From Abyssibacter profundi (GTDB taxonomy: Bacteria > Pseudomonadota > Gammaproteobacteria > Nevskiales > OUC007), in the NCBI RefSeq assembly GCF_003151135.1, contig NZ_QEQK01000013.1:1-64000 (forward strand): a stretch of 64,000 nucleotides of DNA, read 5' to 3'. The notes under the pieces were generated by a model. The model saw only the letters and a list, made by a program, of their open reading frames with translations. It made no database searches and was not told the origin of the DNA. Every line of letters starts with the position of its first letter. Positions within the stretch are counted from its first letter, which is position 1. A program made the position numbers and the translations under genes. Below, one piece after another: positions 43,454-52,314 of the stretch.

Positions 43454-44353
43454 GTGCATGTTCTGATCACCGGAGGGACCGGATTCATTGGCTCGGCGCT
43501 GGTTCCCGCGTTACTCGCCGACGGTTGGTCCGTGACCGTCTTGACGCGCAACCCCGGCCAAGCGAGCCAGTCCCTGCCCGCCGCGGTCCGCTTGGTCAAC
43601 ACGCTGGCCGAGGTTCACCAGCCGGTCTCCGCGGTCGTGAATCTCGCAGGTGAAAATCTGGGTGAAAAACGCTGGACCGCGCGTCGCAAGCAGGCGTTTT
43701 TTGACAGCCGGGTGGGTCTGACCCAGGAGCTGGTGGCCTGGATGCGCGGGCTGGACGCCCCACCGGCCGTGCTGGTTTCGGGATCCGCGGTGGGCTATTA
43801 CGGCGCGCAGGGCCATGAGACTGTCGACGAAACCACGCCGCCCCACGACGAATTCCAGCATCGGCTGTGTCGTGATTGGGAGGCCGCAGCGCAGGCCGCG
43901 GAGTCGCTGGGCCTACGCGTGGTGCGCCTGCGTATCGGCGTGGTGCTCGATGCCGGCGGAGGCGCGCTACAGGCGATGATGCCGCCATTTCGCTGGGGGC
44001 TGGGTGGTTGGCTGGGCCATGGACGCCAGTGGATGGCCTGGATTCACCGCCACGACCTGGTCAGCCTGATCCAACAGGCGCTGGCCGACCCGACCCTCCA
44101 AGGCCCGGTCAATGCGGTGGCACCCAATCCCGTGACCAATAAGCACTTTTCCAAGGCACTGGGGGCCGCGCTGCGTCGCCCGGTGTTACTGCCGGTGCCG
44201 GCCTTCATGTTGCGCTTGTTGGTGGGCGAGATGGCGCACCTACTGCTCACGGGCCAGCGCGCCGTACCGGCGGCTGCGCAGGCCGTTGGATTCGCGTTCG
44301 CCTATCCGACAGTCGAGGTGGCATTTGCCGACATCCTCGCGCGTGAACGATAG
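43454..44353 (+). CDS. TIGR01777-family NAD-dependent epimerase (YfcH-like)
   Basis: The predicted product has 299 residues from GTG 43454. Rossmann motif VLITGGTGFIGSAL at the N-terminus, VVNLAGENLGEKRWTARRKQAFFDSRVGLTQELVAWM, VSGSAVGYYGAQGHETVDET, and the C-terminal DUF1731 region GPVNAVAPNPVTNKHFSKALGAALRRP...LLTGQRAVPAAAQAVGFAFAYP. This is the sugar-nucleotide-epimerase-like family of unknown substrate, SulA/YfcH type. It is probably cytosolic. The gene starts 75 bases after tamB. Confidence 0.93.
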   Translation: MHVLITGGTGFIGSALVPALLADGWSVTVLTRNPGQASQSLPAAVRLVNTLAEVHQPVSAVVNLAGENLGEKRWTARRKQAFFDSRVGLTQELVAWMRGLDAPPAVLVSGSAVGYYGAQGHETVDETTPPHDEFQHRLCRDWEAAAQAAESLGLRVVRLRIGVVLDAGGGALQAMMPPFRWGLGGWLGHGRQWMAWIHRHDLVSLIQQALADPTLQGPVNAVAPNPVTNKHFSKALGAALRRPVLLPVPAFMLRLLVGEMAHLLLTGQRAVPAAAQAVGFAFAYPTVEVAFADILARER

Positions 44354-44410
44354 TCTGCCCCTGATAATCCACATCGGTCGCCCGATGCGCCGCGGCCTGG
44401 AGTGTTCCGA

Positions 44411-45721
44411 ATGAAGCCACGCCTGACCTGTTTGTTGCTCGGTGCCGGTTTGCTGACGGCCTGTGGGGGCGGGGACGACTGCCAAGTGGTCAACCAGAAC
44501 GCCTACGTTTACGACCAGCTACGTGACACCTACCTGTGGGCGGAATTCGTGGCCGACGGGGCCAACCCGGCGAGCTACAACAGTCCGTCTGCCCTGCTCC
44601 AAGATCTTCGGCATACCCTGGATGAAACCCGCTTTGGCAATAGCTACAGCTATGTGGCCGACAAGGCCCAGTTCAACTCCCTGCTCAACGAGGGCCAGTT
44701 CACCGGGCTCGGTGTCCGGCTGGGGTTTAGCGATGCCGACGAGCTGACGGCCCTGCTGGTCTTCTCCGACAGTCCGGCGGCCGAAGCCGGGCTGGTGCGA
44801 GGCAGCCGCATCCTGCGTATCGAAGGTCAGGTTCCCAGCTCCGATCCATCCCAGCCCAACTATTTCGACACCCTGCTGGGTGCGGATGAGGAAGGCGTGA
44901 CCGTCGACATGGAGATCCAGGGTCCGGACGACGCGACCTCGCGGCAAGTCAGCGTGACCAAGGCGGTGGTCACGATTGATAGCGTCCAGGCCGCGCAGGT
45001 CCATGAGACGGTTGGTGGCACGCGTGTGGGGTATTTGCTGTTCACCAATTTCTTCACGGATCCGTCCCGAACAGCCCTGCGGGAGGCGTTTGCGGCCTTT
45101 CGTTCACAGGGGGTCGACGAACTGATTCTGGACCTGCGGTACAACGGCGGTGGCAGCGTCCGCACCTCCACCATTCTCGCCAGCCTGGTGGGTGGGGATC
45201 AGGTGTATCGCGGTAACAGCGGTGAGGTATTCACCCATGCAGCGGCCAATGACGATCATCCCGAGCTGGGCTTTGTCGAGCGCTTTTTCAACGAAGCCGA
45301 AGCCCTCGATCTGGGGCGCGTCGTGGTGGTCAGCACCGCGTCCACGGCATCGGCCAGCGAACTGGTCATCAATGGTCTGGAGCCGTTTATCAACGTCGTC
45401 GTAGTCGGCGACACCAGCTTCGGCAAACCGGTGGGACAGCATCCAATGGACTTCTGCGACAAGACGCTGGTGGCGGTCACGTTCCAGACGCTGAATGCCG
45501 ATGGTCAGGGGGATTACTTCGACGGCATCACGCCGGATTGCATTGCGGGTGATGAATGGGACGAGCCGCTGGCCATTCAGGGACAGACCGGCAACGAAGC
45601 GTCGATTCAAACCGCTCTGGACTACCTGACCACCGGGCAATGTCCTGCGGGCAGCAAACAGACTGGCGTGGCCCCCGTTGCGTATACGGCCGGACTACGT
45701 GGGCTGATCGGCGCCCACTGA
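44411..45721 (+). CDS. S41-family peptidase lipoprotein
   Basis: The predicted product has 436 residues from ATG 44411. Lipoprotein signal with lipobox LTAC. An N-terminal helical domain (YDQLRDTYLWAEFVADGANPASYNSPSALLQDLRHTLDETRFGN) is followed by a PDZ domain (GLGVRLGFSDADELTALLVFSDSPAAEAGLVRGSRILRIEG) and the C-terminal-processing-peptidase core: ELILDLRYNGGGSVRTSTILASLVGG, VVVSTASTASASELVINGL (catalytic Ser in STASASE) and DTSFGKPVGQ (catalytic Lys). It would cleave proteins in the envelope. A cysteine-rich C-terminus (FCDKT, DCIAGD, GQCPAGS) suggests disulfides. It appears monocistronic. Confidence 0.9.
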   Translation: MKPRLTCLLLGAGLLTACGGGDDCQVVNQNAYVYDQLRDTYLWAEFVADGANPASYNSPSALLQDLRHTLDETRFGNSYSYVADKAQFNSLLNEGQFTGLGVRLGFSDADELTALLVFSDSPAAEAGLVRGSRILRIEGQVPSSDPSQPNYFDTLLGADEEGVTVDMEIQGPDDATSRQVSVTKAVVTIDSVQAAQVHETVGGTRVGYLLFTNFFTDPSRTALREAFAAFRSQGVDELILDLRYNGGGSVRTSTILASLVGGDQVYRGNSGEVFTHAAANDDHPELGFVERFFNEAEALDLGRVVVVSTASTASASELVINGLEPFINVVVVGDTSFGKPVGQHPMDFCDKTLVAVTFQTLNADGQGDYFDGITPDCIAGDEWDEPLAIQGQTGNEASIQTALDYLTTGQCPAGSKQTGVAPVAYTAGLRGLIGAH

Positions 45722-45877
45722 CTTAACGTCAGGACTTTCAACCTAGGCGACCGTCGGCAGTGGGCGCATTGCGGAAGTTCACTGCGCCAACCCCATTGGC
45801 GCCGATGTCTTACCATTTGCTTGCGAGTAAAGAATCTCTTAGTCTTTACTTCTAGCCATAAAGTAAAGGGTGGCCCC

Positions 45878-46099
45878 GTGCCCAAGGTCAGCGCAAAGAG
45901 GCAAATTACATTGCCAATCGAGCAGTGCAGAGTTGCCGGAATTGAGCCCGGTGATGAATACCAAAGCTTCGTCGATAACGAAGGTCACATCACCATCGTG
46001 AAAAAAGTGGCCGGAGCTGCGCACGGCCTACTGAGCCACGTCAAGGGCGATTCTCGAATGAGTGACGAGGCCTCGATGAAGAGCGGAATTGGTGCGTGA
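45878..46099 (+). CDS. AbrB/MazE-type antitoxin (VapB-like)
   Basis: The predicted product has 73 residues from GTG 45878 (an in-frame ATG at 45821 is not needed by the domain). The swapped-hairpin AbrB signature is VSAKRQITLPIEQCRVAGIEPGDEYQSFVDNEGHITIVKK. The C-terminal tail (AHGLLSHVKGDSRMSDEASMKSGI) should wrap the toxin. It overlaps the PIN-domain gene by 4 bases. The region from about 45830 to 46580 is visibly more AT-rich than its neighbours, which suggests recent transfer of the pair. Confidence 0.85.
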   Translation: MPKVSAKRQITLPIEQCRVAGIEPGDEYQSFVDNEGHITIVKKVAGAAHGLLSHVKGDSRMSDEASMKSGIGA

Positions 46100-46530
46100 T
46101 TGCAGTCGATACCAATGTCCTGCTCAGGTATCTGCTTAATGACGATCCGGAACAATCGCCGCGTGCCGCCACATTATTTAGCGGTGAGAAAAAGATCTTG
46201 GTAACCGATGTCGTTCTTGTCGAGACGATCTGGACGTTGAAAGGAAAGAAGTACAAGCAAGACAGGGAAGCTATTGCACGGGTGGTTTCAGCCCTATTTG
46301 AAGAGCCCTCCGTATGCTTTGAAGACGGCCAAACGATTTGGCGTGCCCTTGTAGACTTCCGAAATGCACCAGCCGTGAGAATTTCTGGCAAGTTGAAATG
46401 GGCAGATTTCCCTGATGTTCTGATTCTCAACAAGGCTTCGAAATGTTCTGGAGATTCAGGAGATCGTCTGGACGGACTCTGCACGTTTGATCAAGCACTA
46501 CTTGAATTGCCAGGCACATTGCAGCCATAA
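46096..46530 (+). CDS. PIN-domain toxin ribonuclease (VapC-like)
   Basis: The predicted product has 144 residues from GTG 46096. PIN motifs are IAVDTNVLLRYLLNDD (first Asp), TDVVLVETIWTLKGKKYKQDRE (Glu), LKWADFPDVLILNKA (Asp pair) and GLCTFDQALLELPG (final Asp). VapC toxins are Mg-dependent RNases that usually cut initiator tRNA or rRNA loops; the target here is unknown. Translational coupling to the antitoxin (GTGA overlap) and the AT-rich composition mark a mobile toxin-antitoxin module. Confidence 0.9.
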   Translation: MIAVDTNVLLRYLLNDDPEQSPRAATLFSGEKKILVTDVVLVETIWTLKGKKYKQDREAIARVVSALFEEPSVCFEDGQTIWRALVDFRNAPAVRISGKLKWADFPDVLILNKASKCSGDSGDRLDGLCTFDQALLELPGTLQP

Positions 46531-46642
46531 AGAAGGTCCCCTTTAGGCACATAGAGGAAGTCCGTTATTTGCACCATAGGGTTGTAACCTGCAGTCATCC
46601 AACCCTGAGACGCAGATAGCCTTTAATGCAGGGAGTGATTTG

Positions 46643-47038
46643 ATGTTGAGCCATGTCATGCTGGGGTCGAATGACCTCGATCGGTCCAAGCGCTTCTACG
46701 ACGCCGTGCTGGGGGTACTGGGCGCCGGGGAACCCATCCGCAACGTCGCGGCGAGCGGCCACGTCCGCTATTTCTACCGCCATGCCGGCAGCTCGCTCTG
46801 CCTGACCCAACCGATTAACGACGAACCGGCAACGGCGGCCAATGGCAGCACCCTGGGGTTCGCCTGTGAGTCACCCGAGCAAGTCCGCGCCTTCCACGAC
46901 ACGGCCGTGGAACAGGGTGGGACGTCCATTGAGCAGCCGCCGGGCCCACGGCAGGCCTCCATGGGGCCCATGTACCTGGCCTATGTGCGTGACCCGGATG
47001 GGCACAAGCTCTGCGCGATATGCCGTCTGCCAGCCTGA
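46643..47038 (+). CDS. VOC-family (glyoxalase-like) protein
   Basis: The predicted product has 131 residues from ATG 46643. A single vicinal-oxygen-chelate domain: LSHVMLGSNDLDRSKRFYDAVLGVLGAG with the first metal His (His 4), SLCLTQPIND, GSTLGFACESPEQVRAFHDTAVEQGGTSIEQPPGP and a final MYLAYVRDPDGHKLCAICRLP. The two-module betabetabetaalpha pattern is complete. Members include glyoxalases, dioxygenases and resistance proteins, and the specific reaction is not readable. It follows the toxin-antitoxin islet and precedes convergent photolyase genes. Confidence 0.9.
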   Translation: MLSHVMLGSNDLDRSKRFYDAVLGVLGAGEPIRNVAASGHVRYFYRHAGSSLCLTQPINDEPATAANGSTLGFACESPEQVRAFHDTAVEQGGTSIEQPPGPRQASMGPMYLAYVRDPDGHKLCAICRLPA

Positions 47039-47059
47039 CACGACGCTGGCCCGCGGGGT

Positions 47060-47764
47060 CTAGAGGGTGGGGATGGCCTCGGCCATCACGACCAGACTGA
47101 CGATGACGCCGGTGGTCAGCACGGCGCGCAGTTTCAGATACCAGCCGGGCCAGCCCTTGCGGCGCTGCAGGCCGATGTCGACCAGCAGCAGCCCGGCAAA
47201 CCCCGCCAGCAGCACGCAGAGGGTGGCAACCGGACCCATGAGCCAGGCCGGCCAGATGACCAACGGTGGGATCACCGACAGCACATAGCGCCATCGATTG
47301 CGCTGATCCCGGACGTTAACCGCCCCACCCCACTGGCTTCCGGCCATGAACGACAGGATCAGCACCGCGTAGGCCAAAGTGGCGTTGAAGATGTGTGGGC
47401 CGATGAGCCCCACATCCAAATGGCTACCCAGCGCACCGAGCACGAAAGGAATCAGCCCGGCCAGGCCCAGCGTCCAGGTGATTGGGTCTTCGGGCCGTAG
47501 CAGCGGGTGGTCATAGAGTTCGGGTTCCCCACCGATGCAGCGACCATGAACGAACACCATCGGTAGCTGCGACCAGCCGTGTTCGGTCTGTAGGTCGTGA
47601 AACGCCTGCCGGTGCTCGGCGCTGCCCATGCCAAGGATGAGGATACGGAAATCGGCGCCCGCCAGACCCAAGCGCTTTTCCAAGGTCCGCGTGTCCGTCA
47701 GTTTGGAGGCGATGATGACGATGGGCGTCTCGTCGATGATCCGCCCCAGTGTAGATGCGTCCAT
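47060..47764 (-). CDS. Glutaredoxin-like domain fused to DUF3429 membrane domain
   Basis: The predicted product has 234 residues. Residues 1-85 look like a glutaredoxin: DETPIVIIASKLTDTRTLEKRLGLAGADFRILILGMG...LPMVFVHGRCIGGEPELYDHP. The usual CPYC redox motif is replaced by SKLTD, so the thiol chemistry is lost although the GG-E/D substrate loop remains. Residues 92-234 are a DUF3429 domain with about five transmembrane helices (ITWTLGLAGLIPFVLGALGSHL, LAYAVLILSFMAGSQWGGAVN). Its start overlaps the photolyase stop by one base (TAATG), so the two are translated together. The function is unknown; DUF3429 genes recur beside photolyases in marine gammaproteobacteria. Confidence 0.85.
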   Translation of the reverse strand: MDASTLGRIIDETPIVIIASKLTDTRTLEKRLGLAGADFRILILGMGSAEHRQAFHDLQTEHGWSQLPMVFVHGRCIGGEPELYDHPLLRPEDPITWTLGLAGLIPFVLGALGSHLDVGLIGPHIFNATLAYAVLILSFMAGSQWGGAVNVRDQRNRWRYVLSVIPPLVIWPAWLMGPVATLCVLLAGFAGLLLVDIGLQRRKGWPGWYLKLRAVLTTGVIVSLVVMAEAIPTL

Positions 47765-49287
47765 TACAGCTGCCCGTCTCGCGCCAGCTTGCGCACGGTA
47801 TTGGCGCGCCGGCTGATCGCGGCGCGCTCGCCGCTGTTCTTGCGGGCGTAGTGGCGGTACTGGAACCGCATGCGCCGATGATCGGCAAAGCGGTCTTCGT
47901 GACGGGCCAGGAAATCCCAGTAAAGCGTGGTCATCGGACAGGCTTGGTCGGTCGTAGCATCCCCGGGATCATACCGGCAGCCGTCGCAGTAGTTGCTCAT
48001 CCGCTTCACATACTGGCCGCTGGCCACGTAGGGCTTGCTGGCCATGCGCCCGCCGTCAGCGTGCTGGGACATGCCCAGCGTATTGGGTAGTTCCACCCAT
48101 TCAACGGCGTCGACGTAAATCGCTAGATACCAGGCGTGGACCTCACGTGGGCGGACACCCAACAGCAGACCAAACAGCCCCGTGATCATCAGGCGCTGGA
48201 TGTGGTGGGCGTAGCCGTAGCGCAGCGTCTGCCCGACCGCCTGCTGCATGCACTGCATTTCCGTCTGGCCGGTCCAGTACATCGGCGGCAAGGCCTCCTG
48301 CGCGTCCAGGCGGTTCTCGTCCAGCCACTGGGGCATATCGCGCCAGTAGAGGCCGCGCACATACTCACGCCACCCGAGTATCTGTCGGACAAAGCCTTCA
48401 ACCGCGTTGATCGGGGCATGGCCGGATTCCCAGGCTTGAACAGCGGCATCCATCACCGACCGCGGGTCGATGAGTTTCAGGTTGAGCGCAGCCGACAGCG
48501 TGGAATGTGATAGGAACGCGGCGTCGGTCCACATGGCGTCCTGGTGGGCGCCAAAGCCGGCCAGGCGGTGTTCGACAAAATCGTCCAGTGCCTGCTGGGC
48601 TTGTGCCGGGGTCACCGGCCAGTCGAAGTCCGCCAGCTCGCCGGGGTGATCTGGCCAGCGCGCCTCGACCAGGTCGATGACGGACTGGGTGGTTGCGTCG
48701 GGGTCGAAACGCTGCCGCGGTGGCAGCTTGCCAGGCCCTCCCCGGCCAAAACTGGCGCGATTATCCTCGTCATAATTCCAACGCCCGCCGGCAGGCTCGC
48801 GATTGCGCATCAGAATACCCGTCCGCTTGCGCAGCCATCGGTAGAAATCCTCCAGCAGAAAGCGTTTACGCCCGTCGGCCCACGCTTCGAAGTCGGCCAG
48901 GGAGCAGATGAAGTGTGGATCGTCGTCGACCACCAACTCGATGCCGGCGTCGCGACAGGTCTGTTCGATGGATTGTTCCACGCGCCAGTCGCCCGGTTTG
49001 AGCAGACGGACACGTTGCGGCTGGTGCTGGGTCAGGTCCGCCGCCAGCGCGGCGGCCAGGTCTGGATGCGCGCCGAGTTCGTGATAGATCAACGGCCGGT
49101 CGAGGTCGTCGCGAAAATGGCGCATGGCCGACAGAAACAAGACCAGCCGAGCCTTATGAGACCAGACATGCGTGGCCTCATCGTCGACTTCGGCCATCCA
49201 GACCCGGTCCTGCTCGGGATCCATGTCGGCGATCAGGGCATGGGCGGGATCCAGTTGGTCGCCGAGCACGACAATGAGATCACGCAT
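47764..49287 (-). CDS. Cryptochrome/photolyase, iron-sulfur bacterial (PhrB/CryB) type
   Basis: The predicted product has 507 residues from ATG 49287; the same frame stays open further upstream but has no photolyase sequence there. N-terminal [37 protein letters not shown] matches DPRP-type photolyase-related proteins. The FAD-binding C-terminal part includes [78 protein letters not shown], and [30 protein letters not shown], whose cysteines suit the [4Fe-4S] cluster of this class. It likely repairs (6-4) photoproducts with light. Confidence 0.95.
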   Translation of the reverse strand: MRDLIVVLGDQLDPAHALIADMDPEQDRVWMAEVDDEATHVWSHKARLVLFLSAMRHFRDDLDRPLIYHELGAHPDLAAALAADLTQHQPQRVRLLKPGDWRVEQSIEQTCRDAGIELVVDDDPHFICSLADFEAWADGRKRFLLEDFYRWLRKRTGILMRNREPAGGRWNYDEDNRASFGRGGPGKLPPRQRFDPDATTQSVIDLVEARWPDHPGELADFDWPVTPAQAQQALDDFVEHRLAGFGAHQDAMWTDAAFLSHSTLSAALNLKLIDPRSVMDAAVQAWESGHAPINAVEGFVRQILGWREYVRGLYWRDMPQWLDENRLDAQEALPPMYWTGQTEMQCMQQAVGQTLRYGYAHHIQRLMITGLFGLLLGVRPREVHAWYLAIYVDAVEWVELPNTLGMSQHADGGRMASKPYVASGQYVKRMSNYCDGCRYDPGDATTDQACPMTTLYWDFLARHEDRFADHRRMRFQYRHYARKNSGERAAISRRANTVRKLARDGQL

Positions 49288-49447
49288 GGCGGGCGCTCGG
49301 CCTTCCGCTGCGTCGACAGCGTTCAGAGCAGTAGACAACCTGCGGCCAGTCGCGGGCCCAGCGTTTGCGCCAGGCGAACGGTCGCTGGCAGACCGGACAT
49401 TGTTTTTCCGGCAGATAAGGCTTGCGGTGGACCATGGACCGTCGCAT
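49280..49447 (-). CDS. DUF2256 small zinc-ribbon-like protein
   Basis: The predicted product has 55 residues, too short for ordinary ORF screens. Read leftward from ATG 49447 it contains [40 protein letters not shown]. The CxxC...CxxxC pattern and the PFxWRKKWxxxWxxVxYCSxRCR core are the DUF2256 signature. Its stop (TGA 49282-49280) overlaps the photolyase start by 8 bases, so it is the first gene of the photolyase operon. DUF2256 genes often accompany this photolyase class. Function is unknown; zinc binding is likely. Confidence 0.93.
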   Translation of the reverse strand: MRRSMVHRKPYLPEKQCPVCQRPFAWRKRWARDWPQVVYCSERCRRSGRPSARHA

Positions 49448-49525
49448 CGAGATGGCCTGTGAGCGTCGGCAATTCCTGCGCCTGACCGCAACAGCTGTTC
49501 ATGTTTGACCGCGAACCCAAGGCGA

Positions 49526-51136
49526 TCAGGGCGTGGTGATCGGACCCGGGCAGCTGTATCCGATGGGGTCACCGGCCAGCGCATCGGCCACGGCGTTCGC
49601 GTTGCGTAGGCTGTTCGGGTCGCTGTCCAGCAAGCGATCCACCAGGTCGCGGTAGCTTTCGATGACGGGGGCGAGATAGTCCAGTGACAGCTTGTCGATG
49701 GTGTCCGCCGGCGAGTGGTGGAAGAGCCCGGCTCCGGAGATGCCCAGCGTGGGAATCTGCAAGGCGTAGGCGGCCTGGGTCTCGCCAGGATTGAACACGC
49801 CGCCGGGCGATACCGTGAGTGCCTGCGTGGCAATCACGTCGGCAAAAGCGGCCAGCGTGGCGGTTTCCAACAAGGGGTTTTCCGAGATCACCAGCGCACG
49901 CTGCGTGGCGGGTAGCCCGGTGGGCATGGGCTCACCCTGACGCTCGATATAACCTCGGCTGGCCAAGCCCGCGCCCAGATGCACATAAGTCGCCACGCGC
50001 TCGGGTCCCAGGCATTGCAGGACCCGCTCCTGACCAAACCCCATCATCTCGTGCGCACCTGTGAAGGTGAACACCACGGTGTAAGGCAGCGGGCCTTCGC
50101 GCCGGACCCGGTCGGCCAGATACCGCGCCAGGTAGATGAGCCCGCCCACGCCGGGGCCGCGTTCCGAGCCCACGGTGAACCAACCATTGACGGGGGTGCC
50201 AATGACCAGAAATTGATCCCGATTCACGCCCGGTAGAAACGCATAGCTGTTCGAGGAATAGCCATCTGGGCCCGGCTCGGCGATGTCTGCGTCCACAACC
50301 AGCTGCGCGGGCTGGCCGGCCAGTTCCACGAGGCGTTGTCCGTCGAATTCGCCGACGATAAGGGTTGGCAGACTGCGCGGGCCCTCGAAGGTGTTGTAGT
50401 TCTGGGCGACCAGTTCGTTGGATGGTCCTTCGACGGCGACGATCGCCCCGATGGCGCCCTGCTCGGCGGCCCAATCCAGCGCCTGCTGGGCGCCCACGGT
50501 CGCGGCGTTGAGCACTTGCCGCGCGGTGAAGATGATGACCTTGCCGGAGACATCGCCGGCGGCCAGCCGATCCAATAGGCTGCCTCCTCCCAGATCAACC
50601 AGGTCACCGCTAACGCCCTGGGGCGGTGTCACCCCTTGGAAATACCACGGAAATACGGCGGGTCGGTAGGTGGATCCATCCGCCAGGCTGACGGTGAGTT
50701 CGTAGTTTCGCGGTTTGAAGATCGGGAACCCGAACGGCTGTTCCTGGATGTGTTCCAGCCCGTCGATGCGACGGAATTGATCCGCGGCCCAGCGGTGAAC
50801 CTGATGGCCCAGGCCGCTGCCCGTGCGCGGTCCCGGTAGGCACTTGTACCACTCGGTGTCCGGGTCCGTGGTCAGACACTCGTCGAAATGAGCTGGCTCG
50901 ACGATGACATCCAGGTACGCCTGCAAATGGGCGTACGCGGTGGGGCCAGGCTCGCCCAGTGGAATCTCAAAACCCGTGGTCGGTGATTCGGTCGGATCTG
51001 TGGGGTCGGCAGGTTCGTTGGCCACCGGCGTGGCGTCGCCGCCCCCGTCCACACAGGCAGTGAGCACCAGTAACAGCCCCAGCAGCATGGCGGTGGCATG
51101 GAGTGGTCGTCGCGCGCGCGGGGTCCGTCGGGCCAT
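49526..51136 (-). CDS. M28-like lipoprotein with degenerate metal ligands
   Basis: The predicted product has 536 residues. Lipoprotein signal with LTAC lipobox. A protease-associated (PA) segment (FTARQVLNAATVGAQQALDWAAEQGAIGAIVAVEGPS) precedes an M28-like fold: DQFLVIGTPVNGWFTVGSERGPGVGGLIYLARYLADRVRREGPLPYTVVFTFTGAHEMMGFGQERVL and HHSPADTIDKLSLDYL. In active M28 enzymes the first motif is GxHxD and the second has a bridging Asp (DDNASG); here both are missing (GTPVNGW and GPGVGG), although Glu in AHEMMG and the last His remain. It may be a pseudoenzyme or bind metal differently. It is the downstream neighbour of the sigma-factor operon, on the same strand. Confidence 0.85.
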   Translation of the reverse strand: MARRTPRARRPLHATAMLLGLLLVLTACVDGGGDATPVANEPADPTDPTESPTTGFEIPLGEPGPTAYAHLQAYLDVIVEPAHFDECLTTDPDTEWYKCLPGPRTGSGLGHQVHRWAADQFRRIDGLEHIQEQPFGFPIFKPRNYELTVSLADGSTYRPAVFPWYFQGVTPPQGVSGDLVDLGGGSLLDRLAAGDVSGKVIIFTARQVLNAATVGAQQALDWAAEQGAIGAIVAVEGPSNELVAQNYNTFEGPRSLPTLIVGEFDGQRLVELAGQPAQLVVDADIAEPGPDGYSSNSYAFLPGVNRDQFLVIGTPVNGWFTVGSERGPGVGGLIYLARYLADRVRREGPLPYTVVFTFTGAHEMMGFGQERVLQCLGPERVATYVHLGAGLASRGYIERQGEPMPTGLPATQRALVISENPLLETATLAAFADVIATQALTVSPGGVFNPGETQAAYALQIPTLGISGAGLFHHSPADTIDKLSLDYLAPVIESYRDLVDRLLDSDPNSLRNANAVADALAGDPIGYSCPGPITTP

Positions 51137-51216
51137 TGTGGACAGTGGAGACAGGCAGGAACGCAGTGTCCCGCGCCGCGCGCCCTGCGGCTATCGGCCA
51201 GCCGGCCCGGGCGCTG

Positions 51217-51795
51217 TCAGAAAATCCTGTACGGTGCCTGTCGGGCCGGTCCGATGCAGTAGTCGCGCGAACGCCGCCACAGGCGCCAGGCCCACCACTG
51301 GCAGGCGCCGATCCAGGCCAGGGCCCAGCCCATCGAAAACGCGAGGTAGGGCCAGCGATCGGTGAAGCCGTAGAGCGCCAGATCCAGCAGCGGCAGCGGC
51401 AGGATTAACAGGAACAGCACCGTGGCGGCCCGGCAAACCGTGAGCCAGAAGCGAGACACGGCAAGCATCCGCGCCCGGATGGCCCAGGGTCGGACCGGCA
51501 GCGGTGCCTGCTGGCGACGGTAGGCGGCCAGGACCACCCACCAGTAGCCGATGATGCTCAGGCCCAGCAGGGCGATCATCAGGTATTCCAGCGTATGGTC
51601 GAGGCGGGTCCAGGCCCAGGCCAACAGCAGCAGCGCAAACGGTGATCCAATCATTTCGGATGCGATGTACCAGCGCATCCAACGCACCCGCTTGCTCAGG
51701 CGTGTGACATCCGGTGGTGCGGTGCTGCGACCCGTTTGATCCGGGTGGGTGTCGACCTGCTGCCAGGCCTGGCGCATTGAATCCCATTCGTTCAT
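51217..51795 (-). CDS. Membrane protein co-transcribed with an ECF sigma factor (possible anti-sigma)
   Basis: The predicted product has 192 residues. A cytosolic N-terminus of about 40 residues (MNEWDSMRQAWQQVDTHPDQTGRSTAPPDVTRLSKRVRWM) precedes four hydrophobic segments (for example IGSPFALLLLAWAW, YLMIALLGLSIIGYWWVVLAAY, ATVLFLLILPLPLL, YLAFSMGWALAWIGACQWWAW). The gene starts 4 bases inside the end of the sigma-factor gene (ATGA overlap). Position and topology suggest a membrane anti-sigma factor, but no ZAS zinc motif is visible, so this is inference. Confidence 0.75.
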   Translation of the reverse strand: MNEWDSMRQAWQQVDTHPDQTGRSTAPPDVTRLSKRVRWMRWYIASEMIGSPFALLLLAWAWTRLDHTLEYLMIALLGLSIIGYWWVVLAAYRRQQAPLPVRPWAIRARMLAVSRFWLTVCRAATVLFLLILPLPLLDLALYGFTDRWPYLAFSMGWALAWIGACQWWAWRLWRRSRDYCIGPARQAPYRIF

Positions 51796-52286
51796 GGCTT
51801 GGCCTCCGCGGCCAGTTGTTTGCTGAGCGCGGCGCGGGCCCGGTTCAGTCGCACGCCGACGAGATTGCTGGTGATATCCAGCACCTTGGCCATTTCCGCA
51901 TAGCTCAGGCCTTCCAACGCCAAGGTCACCAGCTGGCGCTGGCCCAGCGGTAGCGCACGGACCGCGGCCAGCAGGCGATCGGCCTGTTCCTGCCGTTCGG
52001 CGCGATCGAGGGCCGAGCCCTCGGGACTGCTCATATCCGGAATCTGATCCGTCGATCGGGGCTGCCTGGACTGCGTCAGGGCATGGGAGGCGCCGCGGTT
52101 ATGGGCAATGCGCAGCACAAACGTGCGCGGCGACGCCTCGCCGCGAAACCGTGGCCAGGCGCGCCAGATCGCCACCAGCATGTCCTGCGTCAGGTCTTCG
52201 GCCAGACCGGGGTCGTGTTCGTAGCTGGCGGCTACGCGGCGGATGGCGGGTCCATGCTCGGCCACCAGCGCGTCAAAATCGCTCAT
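51792..52286 (-). CDS. ECF-type RNA polymerase sigma factor
   Basis: The predicted product has 164 residues from ATG 52286; longer in-frame starts read into the ABC permease gene. Region 2 is FDALVAEHGPAIRRVAASYEHDPGLAEDLTQDMLVAIWRAWPRFRGEASPRTFVLRIAHNRG, and region 4 is LPLGQRQLVTLALEGLSYAEMAKVLDITSNLVGVRLNRARAALSKQL. Both are complete. It directs RNA polymerase to a stress or envelope regulon. It follows the ABC permease gene by 28 bases and overlaps the membrane gene, so it lies in one leftward operon with the transporter and hydrolase. Confidence 0.93.
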   Translation of the reverse strand: MSDFDALVAEHGPAIRRVAASYEHDPGLAEDLTQDMLVAIWRAWPRFRGEASPRTFVLRIAHNRGASHALTQSRQPRSTDQIPDMSSPEGSALDRAERQEQADRLLAAVRALPLGQRQLVTLALEGLSYAEMAKVLDITSNLVGVRLNRARAALSKQLAAEAKP

Positions 52287-52314
52287 GGCTGCGGGCGTGG
52301 ATCGGTCAGGCGCC

